From the NCBI GenBank assembly GCA_025998675.1, contig AP024673.1, forward strand, positions 523,221-587,220: 64,000 nucleotides of DNA. Direction: 5' to 3'. Of this stretch, positions 53,339 to 61,270 are shown in pieces. The position numbers and the translations under genes are program-made. Below the pieces are notes generated by a model. That model was given only the letters and a program-made list of their open reading frames with translations. It had not been told where the DNA came from and searched no databases. Positions within the stretch are counted from its first letter, which is position 1. Each line of letters starts with the position of its first letter. Source of the stretch: Fimbriimonadales bacterium (GTDB taxonomy: Bacteria > Armatimonadota > Fimbriimonadia > Fimbriimonadales > GBS-DC).

Positions 53339-54346
53339 ATGAGCCTGTTGCTGAGCCGCGAGATTAGCTTCTACCGCGATCGCCTGCGCCAGCTGCACCT
53401 TCGCCTGCGCGACCATCTGTACCGCCACATGCGCGCCCAGAATCCCCATGTGCTGGCGCAGGTGAGCCATGATGCAGGGGGCGACACGCAATACGCTATC
53501 GATGCGCACCTGGAGACGCTACTGATTGACCTGTGCCGTGAATGGGCGCAGGAATCGCCCTTCGTGCTGATTGCCGAAGGGATTGGCGACGACGGCTGGT
53601 ATCCGCTCCCTGAAGGCACGCCCGCGCGCGAAGCGGAGTTCCTGCTGATCGTGGATCCCATTGACGGCACGCGCCCGATTATGTACGATAAGCGGAGCGC
53701 GTGGCTGCTGAGCGCGATTGCGCCCAACTTCGGACGCGAGACGACTCTGGAGCATGTGCTGCTGGCGATGCAGACCGAGCTGCCCACCACGCGCTGTTAT
53801 CTGGCGTATCATCTGTGGGCGGTGCGTGGGCAGGGTGCGCACGCCGAGCTGCACAACATGCTCACAGGCGAGATTCAGCCCACCCCACTGACGCCCAGCC
53901 GCGCCGAGAGCCTCGAACATGGATTCGCATCCTTCGTAAAACCGTTCCCCGAAGGCAAGCAGACGATTGTCGCGCTGGAATCGGCGTTCTGGGCGCGTGC
54001 GCTGGGCGCGAGCGTCAACCCACTGGTGTTCGAAGACCAGTACGCCTCAACGGGGGGACAGCTGTTCGAGCTGATGAGCGGACGCGATCGGCTGATTGCC
54101 GACATCCGCCCGTGGGCGTTCGCGCGGGAGGGGCTGGCAATTGCGCCGCTGACCTGCCATCCCTACGACATTTGCACCGCGCTGATTGCGCAGGAGCTGG
54201 GCGTGCAGATTACCGACCTGCACGGCGAGCTGTTGCGCGCCCCGCTGGACATCCGCGCGCCCGTCGGCTGGATAGGCTACGCGAACGCGACCCTGCGCCG
54301 CAGGTACGAGCCGCTGCTGATGGAACTGCTGTGGGGGGAGGTATAA
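53339..54346 (+). CDS. Inositol-monophosphatase/FBPase-family phosphatase
   Basis: A 335-residue member of the metal-dependent IMPase superfamily. The metal-binding motif DPIDGTR is clear (FLLIVDPIDGTRPIMYD), with the upstream acidic AEGIGDDG replacing the usual GEE. The late motif after the second metal site reads PLTCHPYDICTALIAQELG instead of WDxAA. The N-terminus is helical. It could act on inositol phosphate, fructose bisphosphate or 3'-phosphoadenosine phosphate. The ATG overlaps a leaderless-type promoter; the stop is two bases before the next gene, a zinc dehydrogenase, so they form an operon. Confidence 0.75.
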   Translation: MSLLLSREISFYRDRLRQLHLRLRDHLYRHMRAQNPHVLAQVSHDAGGDTQYAIDAHLETLLIDLCREWAQESPFVLIAEGIGDDGWYPLPEGTPAREAEFLLIVDPIDGTRPIMYDKRSAWLLSAIAPNFGRETTLEHVLLAMQTELPTTRCYLAYHLWAVRGQGAHAELHNMLTGEIQPTPLTPSRAESLEHGFASFVKPFPEGKQTIVALESAFWARALGASVNPLVFEDQYASTGGQLFELMSGRDRLIADIRPWAFAREGLAIAPLTCHPYDICTALIAQELGVQITDLHGELLRAPLDIRAPVGWIGYANATLRRRYEPLLMELLWGEV

Positions 54347-54348
54347 CG

Positions 54349-55353
54349 ATGTCCATGCGCACGCACGCATGGCGACTGACGCCCGACGGCGACTATCACT
54401 GGGAGTCTATAGAGCTGCCGCCCCTGAGCGCTGGCGAAGCCCAGATACGCCTGCGCGCCTGTGGGCTTTGCACCGGCGAGGTGATGGACTGGTACACCCT
54501 GCGCAAAGCGCCGCTGACGCCCGGACATGAATTGGTCGGCGAGATTGAGGCGCTGGGCGCAGGCGTGCAGGGGCTGGCGGTGGGCGACCGCGTGGTGGCG
54601 CATCACCATGCGCCGTGCCTGAAGTGCGCGCTATGTCGGCGGGGCGCGTTTGTTCACTGCCCGACCTGGCGGCGCACGAAGCTCACCCCAGGCGGGCTGA
54701 GTGAGCGGTTCATCGCGCCCGCCGAGATTGTGCAGACGGACCTGCTACGCATTTCCGACGATGTGTCGGACGAGCGGGCGGCGTTTGTGGAGCCGCTGGC
54801 GTGCGTGGTCAAGTCGCTACGGCGTGCAGGGCTGAAACACGGCGACACGCTGGCGATTGTCGGCATGGGCGTGATGGGCATGCTGCACCTGCTGCTGGGG
54901 CAGGCGTGGGGCGCAGGACAGATTTTCGCGATTGACCGACTGGCGCATCGGCTGGCGTTCGCCGAATCGCTGGGCGCGACGCCGTTGCACGCCGACGATG
55001 CGCCCCGCAGTCTGCCAGAGGGCGCGGCGGTGGTGGTGGTCGGCCCGGGTAACGAGGCGGCGCTGTCGCTTGCGATGCAGGTGGTTGCGCCCGATGGGGC
55101 AATCGTGCTGTTCACGCCCGCGCCGCCTGAAGACCGATTCCCCCTGAACTGGCACGACGTCTATATGCGCGAAACGCGCCTGATTCCGAGCTACTCGGCG
55201 AGCCATGTCGAGATGCGCTACGCACTGACGTTGATTGCCAACGGGCTGCCTGTGGAGCGGCTGATTACGCACCGCCTGCCCCTGTCGCGTGCGCCGGAAG
55301 GGTACGCCCTGCTGCGCCGCGCCGAGGCGCTGAAGGTGATTGTTGCGCCATAG
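54349..55353 (+). CDS. Zinc-type alcohol/sorbitol dehydrogenase-like (MDR)
   Basis: A 334-residue medium-chain dehydrogenase. The catalytic zinc site is Cys in RACGLCTGEVMDW and TPGHELVGEIEALG. Structural zinc cysteines are in CLKCALCRRGAFVHC. The Rossmann motif is LAIVGMGVMGMLHLLLGQ. EPLACVVKSL supplies the usual Glu-Pro. It oxidises a sugar alcohol or similar substrate with NAD(P)+, which fits an operon with a sugar-phosphate phosphatase. GGGGGAGGT precedes the ATG at 54349; the longer upstream open frame is antisense shadow. Confidence 0.88.
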   Translation: MSMRTHAWRLTPDGDYHWESIELPPLSAGEAQIRLRACGLCTGEVMDWYTLRKAPLTPGHELVGEIEALGAGVQGLAVGDRVVAHHHAPCLKCALCRRGAFVHCPTWRRTKLTPGGLSERFIAPAEIVQTDLLRISDDVSDERAAFVEPLACVVKSLRRAGLKHGDTLAIVGMGVMGMLHLLLGQAWGAGQIFAIDRLAHRLAFAESLGATPLHADDAPRSLPEGAAVVVVGPGNEAALSLAMQVVAPDGAIVLFTPAPPEDRFPLNWHDVYMRETRLIPSYSASHVEMRYALTLIANGLPVERLITHRLPLSRAPEGYALLRRAEALKVIVAP

Positions 55354-55359
55354 CCTCAC

Positions 55360-55872
55360 TTACCGGTTCACAGGCAACGCCTGCGAGAGGTCAATGTGCC
55401 CACCCAGGCTCTCGATGGGCTTGCCTTCGACTCGAATCTCGACGCGCTGCACATTCGGAAAGCTGCCCGCCGTGCTGGTGATGGCGTTCACCAGCGCGGC
55501 TTCGTCGTCCGAGCCGCCTTCGAAGTTCTGGGTCAGCTCCTGCGAGAAGTTGAGCTGCAGTTTGCCGTCCTGCAGGGTTGCGCCGAGCAGTCGCACGCCT
55601 TTGGGGAACACGCCCGACTCGCGGATGAGCGTTTCGAAGACCTCCGTATACGCCGCGCTGGGGTTCTGGATGGCGACGGGCTTGCTCTCGTAGGTCAGCT
55701 CGCCCTGCGGGTTCACCTTGGGGATGTAGATTTTCGCCTCGCGGGGCGGTTGGGCAGGCTGGGGCGGCGGCGCAGGAGTCAGGCGCAGCCACACCCCCAC
55801 GGCGATTGCCAGCGCGGCAATCGCCACAAAGAGTACGCCCAGCATACTCTGCACGCGGCGCGCTTCGTTCAT
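55360..55872 (-). CDS. Membrane-anchored GerMN-domain protein
   Basis: A 170-residue protein with one transmembrane anchor (SMLGVLFVAIAALAIAVGVWL), a Pro-rich linker and a C-terminal GerMN domain. The domain has AYTEVFETLIRESGVFPKGVRLLGATLQDGKLQLNFSQEL and DEAALVNAITSTAGSFPNVQRVEIRVEGK. GerMN domains occur in spore-germination and lipoprotein partners of envelope systems and may bind peptidoglycan or proteins. There is no sporulation context. The ATG at 55872 is one base after the FHA-gene stop. Convergent with the dehydrogenase. Confidence 0.8.
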   Translation of the reverse strand: MNEARRVQSMLGVLFVAIAALAIAVGVWLRLTPAPPPQPAQPPREAKIYIPKVNPQGELTYESKPVAIQNPSAAYTEVFETLIRESGVFPKGVRLLGATLQDGKLQLNFSQELTQNFEGGSDDEAALVNAITSTAGSFPNVQRVEIRVEGKPIESLGGHIDLSQALPVNR

Positions 55873-55873
55873 T

Positions 55874-56773
55874 TTACGCCTCGTCGGTCGGTTCGGTTTG
55901 CGTCTGCGCTTGGGCATCAGGTTCAGAGGTGGATTCGTCGGCAGGCTCGGCGGGCGTCTCAGCCGCCCACTCGATACGGAACTGTGTTTTGCCCAGTGTC
56001 AGCACTGCGTCGGGGGGCACGGTGGTGGGCATGTTGGGCGCGATGCGCGTCTCGCCAATAAAAGTGCCGTTCGTGCTGCCCAGATCGGTGATGCGCACAT
56101 CCGCGCCGACAATCTCAATGCTCGCGTGCTGTCCCGACACATAGGCGTCGGGAATCACGATGTCGTTGCCCGCGCGTCGCCCGATGCGCTGAGGGCGTGC
56201 GTAGAGTGGGAAGCGCAGGCTGGAGTCGCCGACGCCGACCAGGTACGCCAGCGGCGGCGCGACTTCGGCGGCGACGGTCGGCGTCTCGAAGCCTTCGGGC
56301 AGCTCCAGCGTCATCTGCACGCTGCCGAACTGAAGCGTTGCATTAGGCGGCAGGGGAGTACGCTCTGCGCCGACAGGCTGCCCATTCAGCTGGGTGCCGT
56401 TCGTGCTGCCCAGGTCCTGCAGGTAGGCGTGGTTTTCTTCGATGAGAATGCATGCGTGCCGTCGGCTCACCGTGCCATCGCTAATCAGCACATCGCTGCT
56501 GGGGTCGCGTCCGATGATATTTTCACCCGCTTTGAGCAGAAACTCGCGTCCCGCACTGTCGCGCAATTTCGGATACGCGCCTGCAGGGGCGGTTTCTGTC
56601 GGCGCAGCGCTGCTGAGCAGAAAGCCGCACTCGATGCAGTAGAGTTCGCCGGGTGGGTTCGTCTGCGCACAGATGGGGCACTGCGCGGGCGCCATCGCCT
56701 GAGTCGCTTGCGGGGTGGGCGTCATCGCCACCGTCGCCTCGCCGCCCACAGCCACTGTCGTCTCGGTCTGCAT
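55874..56773 (-). CDS. Zinc-ribbon protein with two FHA domains
   Basis: A 299-residue cytoplasmic protein. A Cys4 zinc ribbon (CPICAQTNPPGELYCIECG) sits near residue 32-50. The first FHA domain covers about 70-155 (IIGRDPSSDVLISDGTVSRRHA, LQDLGSTNGTQLNG). The second covers about 180-275 (RIGRRAGNDIVIPDAYVSGQHA, ITDLGSTNGTFIG). The tail is acidic and Gln-rich. FHA domains bind phosphothreonine, so a serine/threonine kinase substrate or partner is expected; no kinase is nearby. It is co-transcribed with the GerMN gene. GGGTATCAT ends six bases before the ATG. Confidence 0.9.
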   Translation of the reverse strand: MQTETTVAVGGEATVAMTPTPQATQAMAPAQCPICAQTNPPGELYCIECGFLLSSAAPTETAPAGAYPKLRDSAGREFLLKAGENIIGRDPSSDVLISDGTVSRRHACILIEENHAYLQDLGSTNGTQLNGQPVGAERTPLPPNATLQFGSVQMTLELPEGFETPTVAAEVAPPLAYLVGVGDSSLRFPLYARPQRIGRRAGNDIVIPDAYVSGQHASIEIVGADVRITDLGSTNGTFIGETRIAPNMPTTVPPDAVLTLGKTQFRIEWAAETPAEPADESTSEPDAQAQTQTEPTDEA

Positions 56774-56779
56774 ATCCTT

Positions 56780-56788
56780 ATGATACCC
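56780..56788 (-). promoter_or_regulatory. Promoter of the FHA-GerMN pair, leaderless-type
   Basis: GGGTATCAT on the minus strand (hexamer 56785-56780) ends six bases before the FHA ATG at 56773. AAGGAT between the two could also serve as a weak ribosome site. Confidence 0.45.
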
Positions 56789-56877
56789 TCAGAAACGCCG
56801 TCAGAAGTAGCAGGAACGATTCGCGTCGTCGCGAATAGAAACATGGGATCCCCCAATAGAACACGGAGGTTGACTGA

Positions 56878-57408
56878 ATGATGATGAATCGCTGGATACG
56901 CTGGAGCGCGCTGAGCGCGCTGATGACTCTGGCTTTTGCGACGGCGTCGGCACAGCTGGAAACGGCGGCGGCGCGTTTGCGCTTCGGGGCATACTTCCCG
57001 TCGGACACCGACCTGCAGGCGTTCAACAAGACCTGGTTCGCCGTCGGGCTGACCTTCGCGACGGATGGCGTACCGTTGCTGGGCAGCGACGCGACGGAGC
57101 TGAGCGCGGATTTGTTCACGCACCAGACGGGCGGCTCGCGCGGCGCGATTACCAGCCTGCTGGTGACGCAGGTGTACGAGCAGCCAGTCGGCGATAGCGA
57201 TATGCGCTTGCAGCTGCGGTTGGGCGCGGGTCTCTACATCGTGGACACGACGGGACCAAGCAAGAATATTTTTGGCGGGCGCGTCGGGCTGACCCTCTGG
57301 TTCAACGACTCCTACAGCGCGGAGCTGAACTTTGATGTTACCGACCGCTTCGGCGCGAACCGCGACCGCGCGAACGGCTTCTCGTTCACGATTGGCTACC
57401 AGTTCTAA
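56878..57408 (+). CDS. Small outer-membrane beta-barrel-like protein
   Basis: A 176-residue exported protein. The signal peptide is RWIRWSALSALMTLAFATASAQ. The mature chain alternates hydrophobic and polar residues in about eight strands (RLRFGAYFP, WFAVGLTFAT, LQLRLGAGLYIVD, GGRVGLTLWF, YSAELNFDVT) and ends in GFSFTIGYQF with terminal Phe, the outer-membrane insertion signal. This fits an eight-stranded OmpW/OmpX-like barrel; the role is unknown. CGGAGG lies nine bases before the ATG. The next gene starts directly after the stop. Confidence 0.7.
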   Translation: MMMNRWIRWSALSALMTLAFATASAQLETAAARLRFGAYFPSDTDLQAFNKTWFAVGLTFATDGVPLLGSDATELSADLFTHQTGGSRGAITSLLVTQVYEQPVGDSDMRLQLRLGAGLYIVDTTGPSKNIFGGRVGLTLWFNDSYSAELNFDVTDRFGANRDRANGFSFTIGYQF

Positions 57409-58104
57409 ATGGCAGGCGTATCGCGTCTGTTGTGCATGCTCTGGCTTGCGGCGTGGCTGTTCACGGGCTGCCGTGAGCCAGAGCATACAATTCGTCGAAC
57501 CCTGCGCCCAGGCGACCAGTGGCGCTACACGCTGACCCTGCAGGGCTCGCTGCAACAACAGACCGACACGCTGGAGCTGCGCTATACGGACCGCGTCCAA
57601 TCCGTGGATGCGGACGGCAGCGCGATTGTGGAGCGGACGCTGCAAATGGAACCGGACGCTCTGAAACGCCTGCAGGCGAGTGCGGCGCCCTTTGGCGCGA
57701 TTAAGCCCCGAACACGCTGGAGGCTGTTTCCCGACGGGCGCGAGACCCCGCTCGACGAGGGGAGCTTTTTTATTGGCGCGTTCCGCTATGCGTATCCCGA
57801 CCGTCCCGTGCGGATTGGGGCGCAGTGGGGGCGTGTGGAGCGCGTTGGGAGCCTCGAAGTGAAGTACCTCTGCCAGCTGGAGGGTATCGAGACGCTTGAG
57901 GGCGCGTCGTGCTACCGAATCCGCGTGCAGGTGGAGCCGATGCCCGACTCGCTGCCCCAGATGGAGGGCGCGATGACGGTGCATGTGGACACGCAGTCGG
58001 GCTGGACGCGCCAGATTCGAGGTACACTTAACATGCGTGCAGGAAAAGTGGCGGGTGATTTCGCACTGACTCTGCGCGGCGCACCTGTTGGAGAGCAGCC
58101 ATGA
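57409..58104 (+). CDS. Lipoprotein of unknown function
   Basis: A 231-residue lipoprotein with signal peptide and lipobox LFTGC at residues 17-21. The mature part is beta-rich: RTLRPGDQWRYTLTLQGSLQQQ, VQSVDADGSAIVERTLQM, MTVHVDTQSGWTRQIRGTLNMR. This resembles lipoprotein-carrier-like or DUF-type beta folds seen in secreted proteins of similar bacteria, but no family is certain. The ATG directly follows the stop of the barrel gene, and its own stop overlaps the next start by four bases, so the three form an operon. Confidence 0.7.
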   Translation: MAGVSRLLCMLWLAAWLFTGCREPEHTIRRTLRPGDQWRYTLTLQGSLQQQTDTLELRYTDRVQSVDADGSAIVERTLQMEPDALKRLQASAAPFGAIKPRTRWRLFPDGRETPLDEGSFFIGAFRYAYPDRPVRIGAQWGRVERVGSLEVKYLCQLEGIETLEGASCYRIRVQVEPMPDSLPQMEGAMTVHVDTQSGWTRQIRGTLNMRAGKVAGDFALTLRGAPVGEQP

Positions 58105-58598
58105 GAGAGCGATTGTGTCCAGTGTGTCAGATAGAGCTGAAGCCCGAGGTGCATTACGGCGTGACCATCGATGTGTGTCCCGCCTGCGCGGGTATCTGGT
58201 TCGACGCCGACGAGTTGACGCGCCTCAACTCTATCGACGAACAGATTCTGCCGCGCCTTGATACCCTGTATCAGCCCGAAGTGGTCGCCTATGACCCGCC
58301 TTGGGAGCGATTGTGCCCTGTGTGTCGGTACGCGTTGCGTCCGTACCATTATCTGTATAGCTCGAATATCGAGCTGGATACCTGCGATCAGTGCGGCGGG
58401 GTGTGGGTCGATAATGCGGAGCTGGAGAAGATGGCGCGCGTGCTGCAGGACGCCCGTGCGATGGAGATTCCGCCTGAAGCGGAGGCGGGGATGGCAATGG
58501 CGCAGATAGAGGCAGAGGCGATGGAAACGCGCGCACGCGCGGAGTTCTGGCGGGGCTTGTTCAGCTTCATGAGTGCGCGTCTACGATTTCCTTTCTGA
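58101..58598 (+). CDS. Protein with two zf-TFIIB zinc-binding domains
   Basis: A 165-residue cytoplasmic protein. Two copies of the zf-TFIIB pattern are present: CPVC then VCPACAGIWFDADEL in residues 6-40, and CPVC then TCDQCGGVWVDNAELEKM in 73-110. A helical Glu/Ala-rich tail follows. Proteins of this family bind zinc and are of unknown function. The start overlaps the lipoprotein stop by four bases; the DapA-family gene follows two bases after the stop. Confidence 0.85.
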   Translation: MRERLCPVCQIELKPEVHYGVTIDVCPACAGIWFDADELTRLNSIDEQILPRLDTLYQPEVVAYDPPWERLCPVCRYALRPYHYLYSSNIELDTCDQCGGVWVDNAELEKMARVLQDARAMEIPPEAEAGMAMAQIEAEAMETRARAEFWRGLFSFMSARLRFPF

Positions 58599-58600
58599 GC

Positions 58601-59467
58601 ATGGAACCAGTGCGCATGGGGGTGCATGTCGCGGCGATTACGCCGTTCACGGGGGAGGGCGTCATCGACGCGCCCTATTTCGCGCGGCTGCTGGCGTACT
58701 TCGAGGCGCAGGGGGCGCATGGGGCGGTGGTCGCAGGCTCGACGGGCGAAGGTCCCTCCCTGAGCGCGCCCGAAAAGGCGCAGCTGTACGCGCTTGCCGT
58801 GCAGAGCAGGGGACGGCTCCAGATTACAGCGGGGGTGCTTACCTGTAGTCTGGACGAGACGCTCTACCTGGCGCGTCAGGCGGCGCGGGTCGGCTGCGAC
58901 GCGCTGATGGTCGCCCCGCCGTTCTATTACCCCGCGCCGCTGGAGGGGCTGATTGCCTACTACCGCGTTGTGCTGGACGCCAGTCGGCTGCCGGTGATTC
59001 TGTATAACATCCCCCAGCGCACGCGCGTCAAAATCACGCCCCCGCTTGTGGACGCTCTGCTGGAACATCCGAATCTGCACGGCGTCAAGGACAGTTCGGG
59101 CAGCGTGCGTTCGATGCGCCAGTTTCTGAAGTACGCGCCGCGCCTGCGTGTGTGGGTCGGCGAGGAGAAGCTGCTCTGGCAGTGCTTGCGTGGGGGCGGC
59201 GCGGGGTCTATCAGTGGGCTGGCGAATGTATACCTGCCGCGCATGGTCGCGCTTTGCCGCGCGTTCGAGCGGGGCGAGGAGTGTGCGGGATTGCAATCGT
59301 TGATTGACGCCGCCGCCGACACCATCGACGCTTACCCCGCGCCCGCGAACTTCAAATGGGCGCTGGAGCGGGCGGGCTTCCCCGCAACGCATGTGCGCCC
59401 GCCCCTGCGCGACCTGACCGACGCCCAGCGCGCGCAACTGGCACAGGCGTGGCAAGACATCCTGTAG
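58601..59467 (+). CDS. DHDPS/NAL-family aldolase (DapA-like)
   Basis: A 288-residue TIM-barrel class I aldolase. Features are VAAITPFTGEGVIDAPYFARLL, the pyruvate-binding AGSTGEGPSLSAPEK (GTTGE in DapA), MVAPPFYYPAP, the Tyr in ILYNIPQRT and the Schiff-base Lys in LHGVKDSSGS. The family includes dihydrodipicolinate synthase (lysine and cell wall), N-acetylneuraminate lyase and sugar-acid dehydratases; the Ser for the first Thr in GTTGE leaves open which. It is last in a four-gene run that starts with the barrel gene. Confidence 0.85.
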   Translation: MEPVRMGVHVAAITPFTGEGVIDAPYFARLLAYFEAQGAHGAVVAGSTGEGPSLSAPEKAQLYALAVQSRGRLQITAGVLTCSLDETLYLARQAARVGCDALMVAPPFYYPAPLEGLIAYYRVVLDASRLPVILYNIPQRTRVKITPPLVDALLEHPNLHGVKDSSGSVRSMRQFLKYAPRLRVWVGEEKLLWQCLRGGGAGSISGLANVYLPRMVALCRAFERGEECAGLQSLIDAAADTIDAYPAPANFKWALERAGFPATHVRPPLRDLTDAQRAQLAQAWQDIL

Positions 59468-59487
59468 ACGCCCGCAGGCGCTTGCCA

Positions 59488-61182
59488 CTATCCCTCGCCC
59501 GTCGCGCCGAAGTTGAACAGCACTATCAGCAGGTCCGCGTCATCGACCACGCCGTCGCCGTTCACATCCGCGCTGCTGGAGGCGCTTCCGAAATCGAACA
59601 GCACCTGTAGCAGGTCCGCGTCGTCAATCACATCGTCGTTGTTCACATCGCCCGCCTGATCAAGAGTCAGCTCCAGGTAGGCGAATCCCTGAGGGTCGAT
59701 GGTTACCCCATCGCGACGCACGGACAGATAATTCCCGACCTTGACCGTCACTGTGTAGTTTCCGTCCCCCGGAACGCGCTCGGAGAACTTCCCATAGGCG
59801 TCCAAGCGTGTGTCAATCACCTGCGTTTCAGAGTCTTTGCGCAGCGTGAGACGCAGGGGCTGATTCAAGAGACGCCCCTGATACCCCGCCAGCGACACCT
59901 TGCCGTTGAGTATCTCAGGCGGATCGACGGGGCGGATGCGATGGATTCGGTTTGCGAGATGCGAGACGACATAGAGGTAGCCATCGGGACCGATTTTGAT
60001 ATCCGATGCAACCCCCCAGTTCGTGCCCCAGGAGTTCAGGTTGCGCTCATCAGTGCTATCCGCCACCAGATCCTGCAGGCGTGAGTCCGTGAAGCTGAAT
60101 CGGTTGCGAGTCGCATTCATCTGGAACAGGTAGAGACGCCCGTTCACGGACTCGCCAATCACGCACTGGTCGCGCAGGTCGGCGTCGAATCGCGCCGAGC
60201 GCAGGAAACAGATTGCCGCGACGCCGATGGGCGTCAACCACGAAAAGCGCGGGTCATCATAATAAGCGTTCTGGAGCATAACCAGATTCTCTACGCCGTA
60301 GCCGTAGTTGCCGTTCTCGCCATAGCGTGCATCGCGGCTGTCGGGTCCCATAATCTTCAGCCAGCCGCTGTTGAAGCCCGGAAGCGCGAGGTTGACCTCA
60401 TCGTACATATTGGGTCCGTTCTCGGTACACCAGAGCCAGCCCGTGAGCGAGTCGAAGGCTAACCCGAAGGAGTTGCGAATGCCGTAGGCGTAGAGCGCCT
60501 TTATGCGATTGTCCGGGTAATACGCAAACGGGTTATCTGCGGGAATGCTGCCATCAGGGTTGAGGCGGTAAATTCCTCCCGCGCCAAGAACGCTACTCAT
60601 TGTTTTATTGATCTCGATGGCGCTCGGAGAGAGGTTGAAATGGTCGCCGATAACGATATAGAGCTTTCCATCAGGACCAAAACGAATTACACCCCCAAAG
60701 TGAGCGCTTACACTGCTACGGATATTGACCGTCCAGATACTGACAGGATCTACCAATTCCACGCCGTTGAATCGGTATCGTACCAGACGGGACCGTTGTG
60801 AGATTGTGGGGTTGTCGGAAGCCGACTCTGTGTAGTAGAGATAGACATACCCGTTCTCACGGAAGTTCGGGTCTAACTCTATGCCCAGCAGTCCATGCTC
60901 CCAGTTGGCGGAGGAGACGGGAATCGTCAGGAGCGGACCGCTGACGGTTCCGTTCGTGACGCGACGCACGCGCCCAACGACGGGATTGGAACCCTGAACA
61001 ACTTTCTCCAGGACGAAAAAGTCGTTTGGGTTTGCAGGGTCGAGCCACGCAATCATAATTGGGCGAGATAGACCCGAGCTGACGACCGTTTCGCGGATAA
61101 ATCGGGAGTCGTCGATGGTCTGCGCGACGCTCGTTAGTATAAGGAGAGTCGCTATGATAGCCCAGCACAATGTCTTCACCAT
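59488..61182 (-). CDS. Secreted glucose/sorbosone-dehydrogenase-type beta-propeller with dockerin-like tail
   Basis: A 564-residue exported protein (signal KTLCWAIIATLLILTSVAQ). Residues about 20-390 are a six-bladed soluble glucose dehydrogenase-like propeller: SRPIMIAWLDP, GLLGIELDPNF, SVSAHFGGVIRFGPDGKLYIVIGDH, NPDGSIPADNPF, YGIRNSFGLAFDS. The usual PQQ-type HxGG/RNxxG motif is partly kept (HFGGVIRFGPDG, GIRNSFG). A carboxypeptidase-regulatory-like domain follows. The last 55 residues hold two dockerin-like Ca-binding repeats (DVNNDDVIDDADLL, DVNGDGVVDDADLL). The ATG at 61182 has AAAGGAG nine bases upstream. Confidence 0.82.
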   Translation of the reverse strand: MVKTLCWAIIATLLILTSVAQTIDDSRFIRETVVSSGLSRPIMIAWLDPANPNDFFVLEKVVQGSNPVVGRVRRVTNGTVSGPLLTIPVSSANWEHGLLGIELDPNFRENGYVYLYYTESASDNPTISQRSRLVRYRFNGVELVDPVSIWTVNIRSSVSAHFGGVIRFGPDGKLYIVIGDHFNLSPSAIEINKTMSSVLGAGGIYRLNPDGSIPADNPFAYYPDNRIKALYAYGIRNSFGLAFDSLTGWLWCTENGPNMYDEVNLALPGFNSGWLKIMGPDSRDARYGENGNYGYGVENLVMLQNAYYDDPRFSWLTPIGVAAICFLRSARFDADLRDQCVIGESVNGRLYLFQMNATRNRFSFTDSRLQDLVADSTDERNLNSWGTNWGVASDIKIGPDGYLYVVSHLANRIHRIRPVDPPEILNGKVSLAGYQGRLLNQPLRLTLRKDSETQVIDTRLDAYGKFSERVPGDGNYTVTVKVGNYLSVRRDGVTIDPQGFAYLELTLDQAGDVNNDDVIDDADLLQVLFDFGSASSSADVNGDGVVDDADLLIVLFNFGATGEG

Positions 61183-61270
61183 AAGCACCCACCTGCTCCT
61201 TTACAGTCAATATTATACCTCAATTGGAAGCCATATTGGAGCCAAATAACGGTGGATGCAACAGGCAACG

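Noticed and set aside
53701-54348. N-terminal extension of the zinc dehydrogenase
   Set aside because: The extension overlaps the phosphatase gene in another frame and has no dehydrogenase features; a strong ribosome site supports the ATG at 54349.
56722-57984. A 420-codon minus-strand frame across the barrel, lipoprotein and upstream gap
   Set aside because: It crosses three better-supported features and shows only Arg/Ala/Gln-rich shadow sequence.
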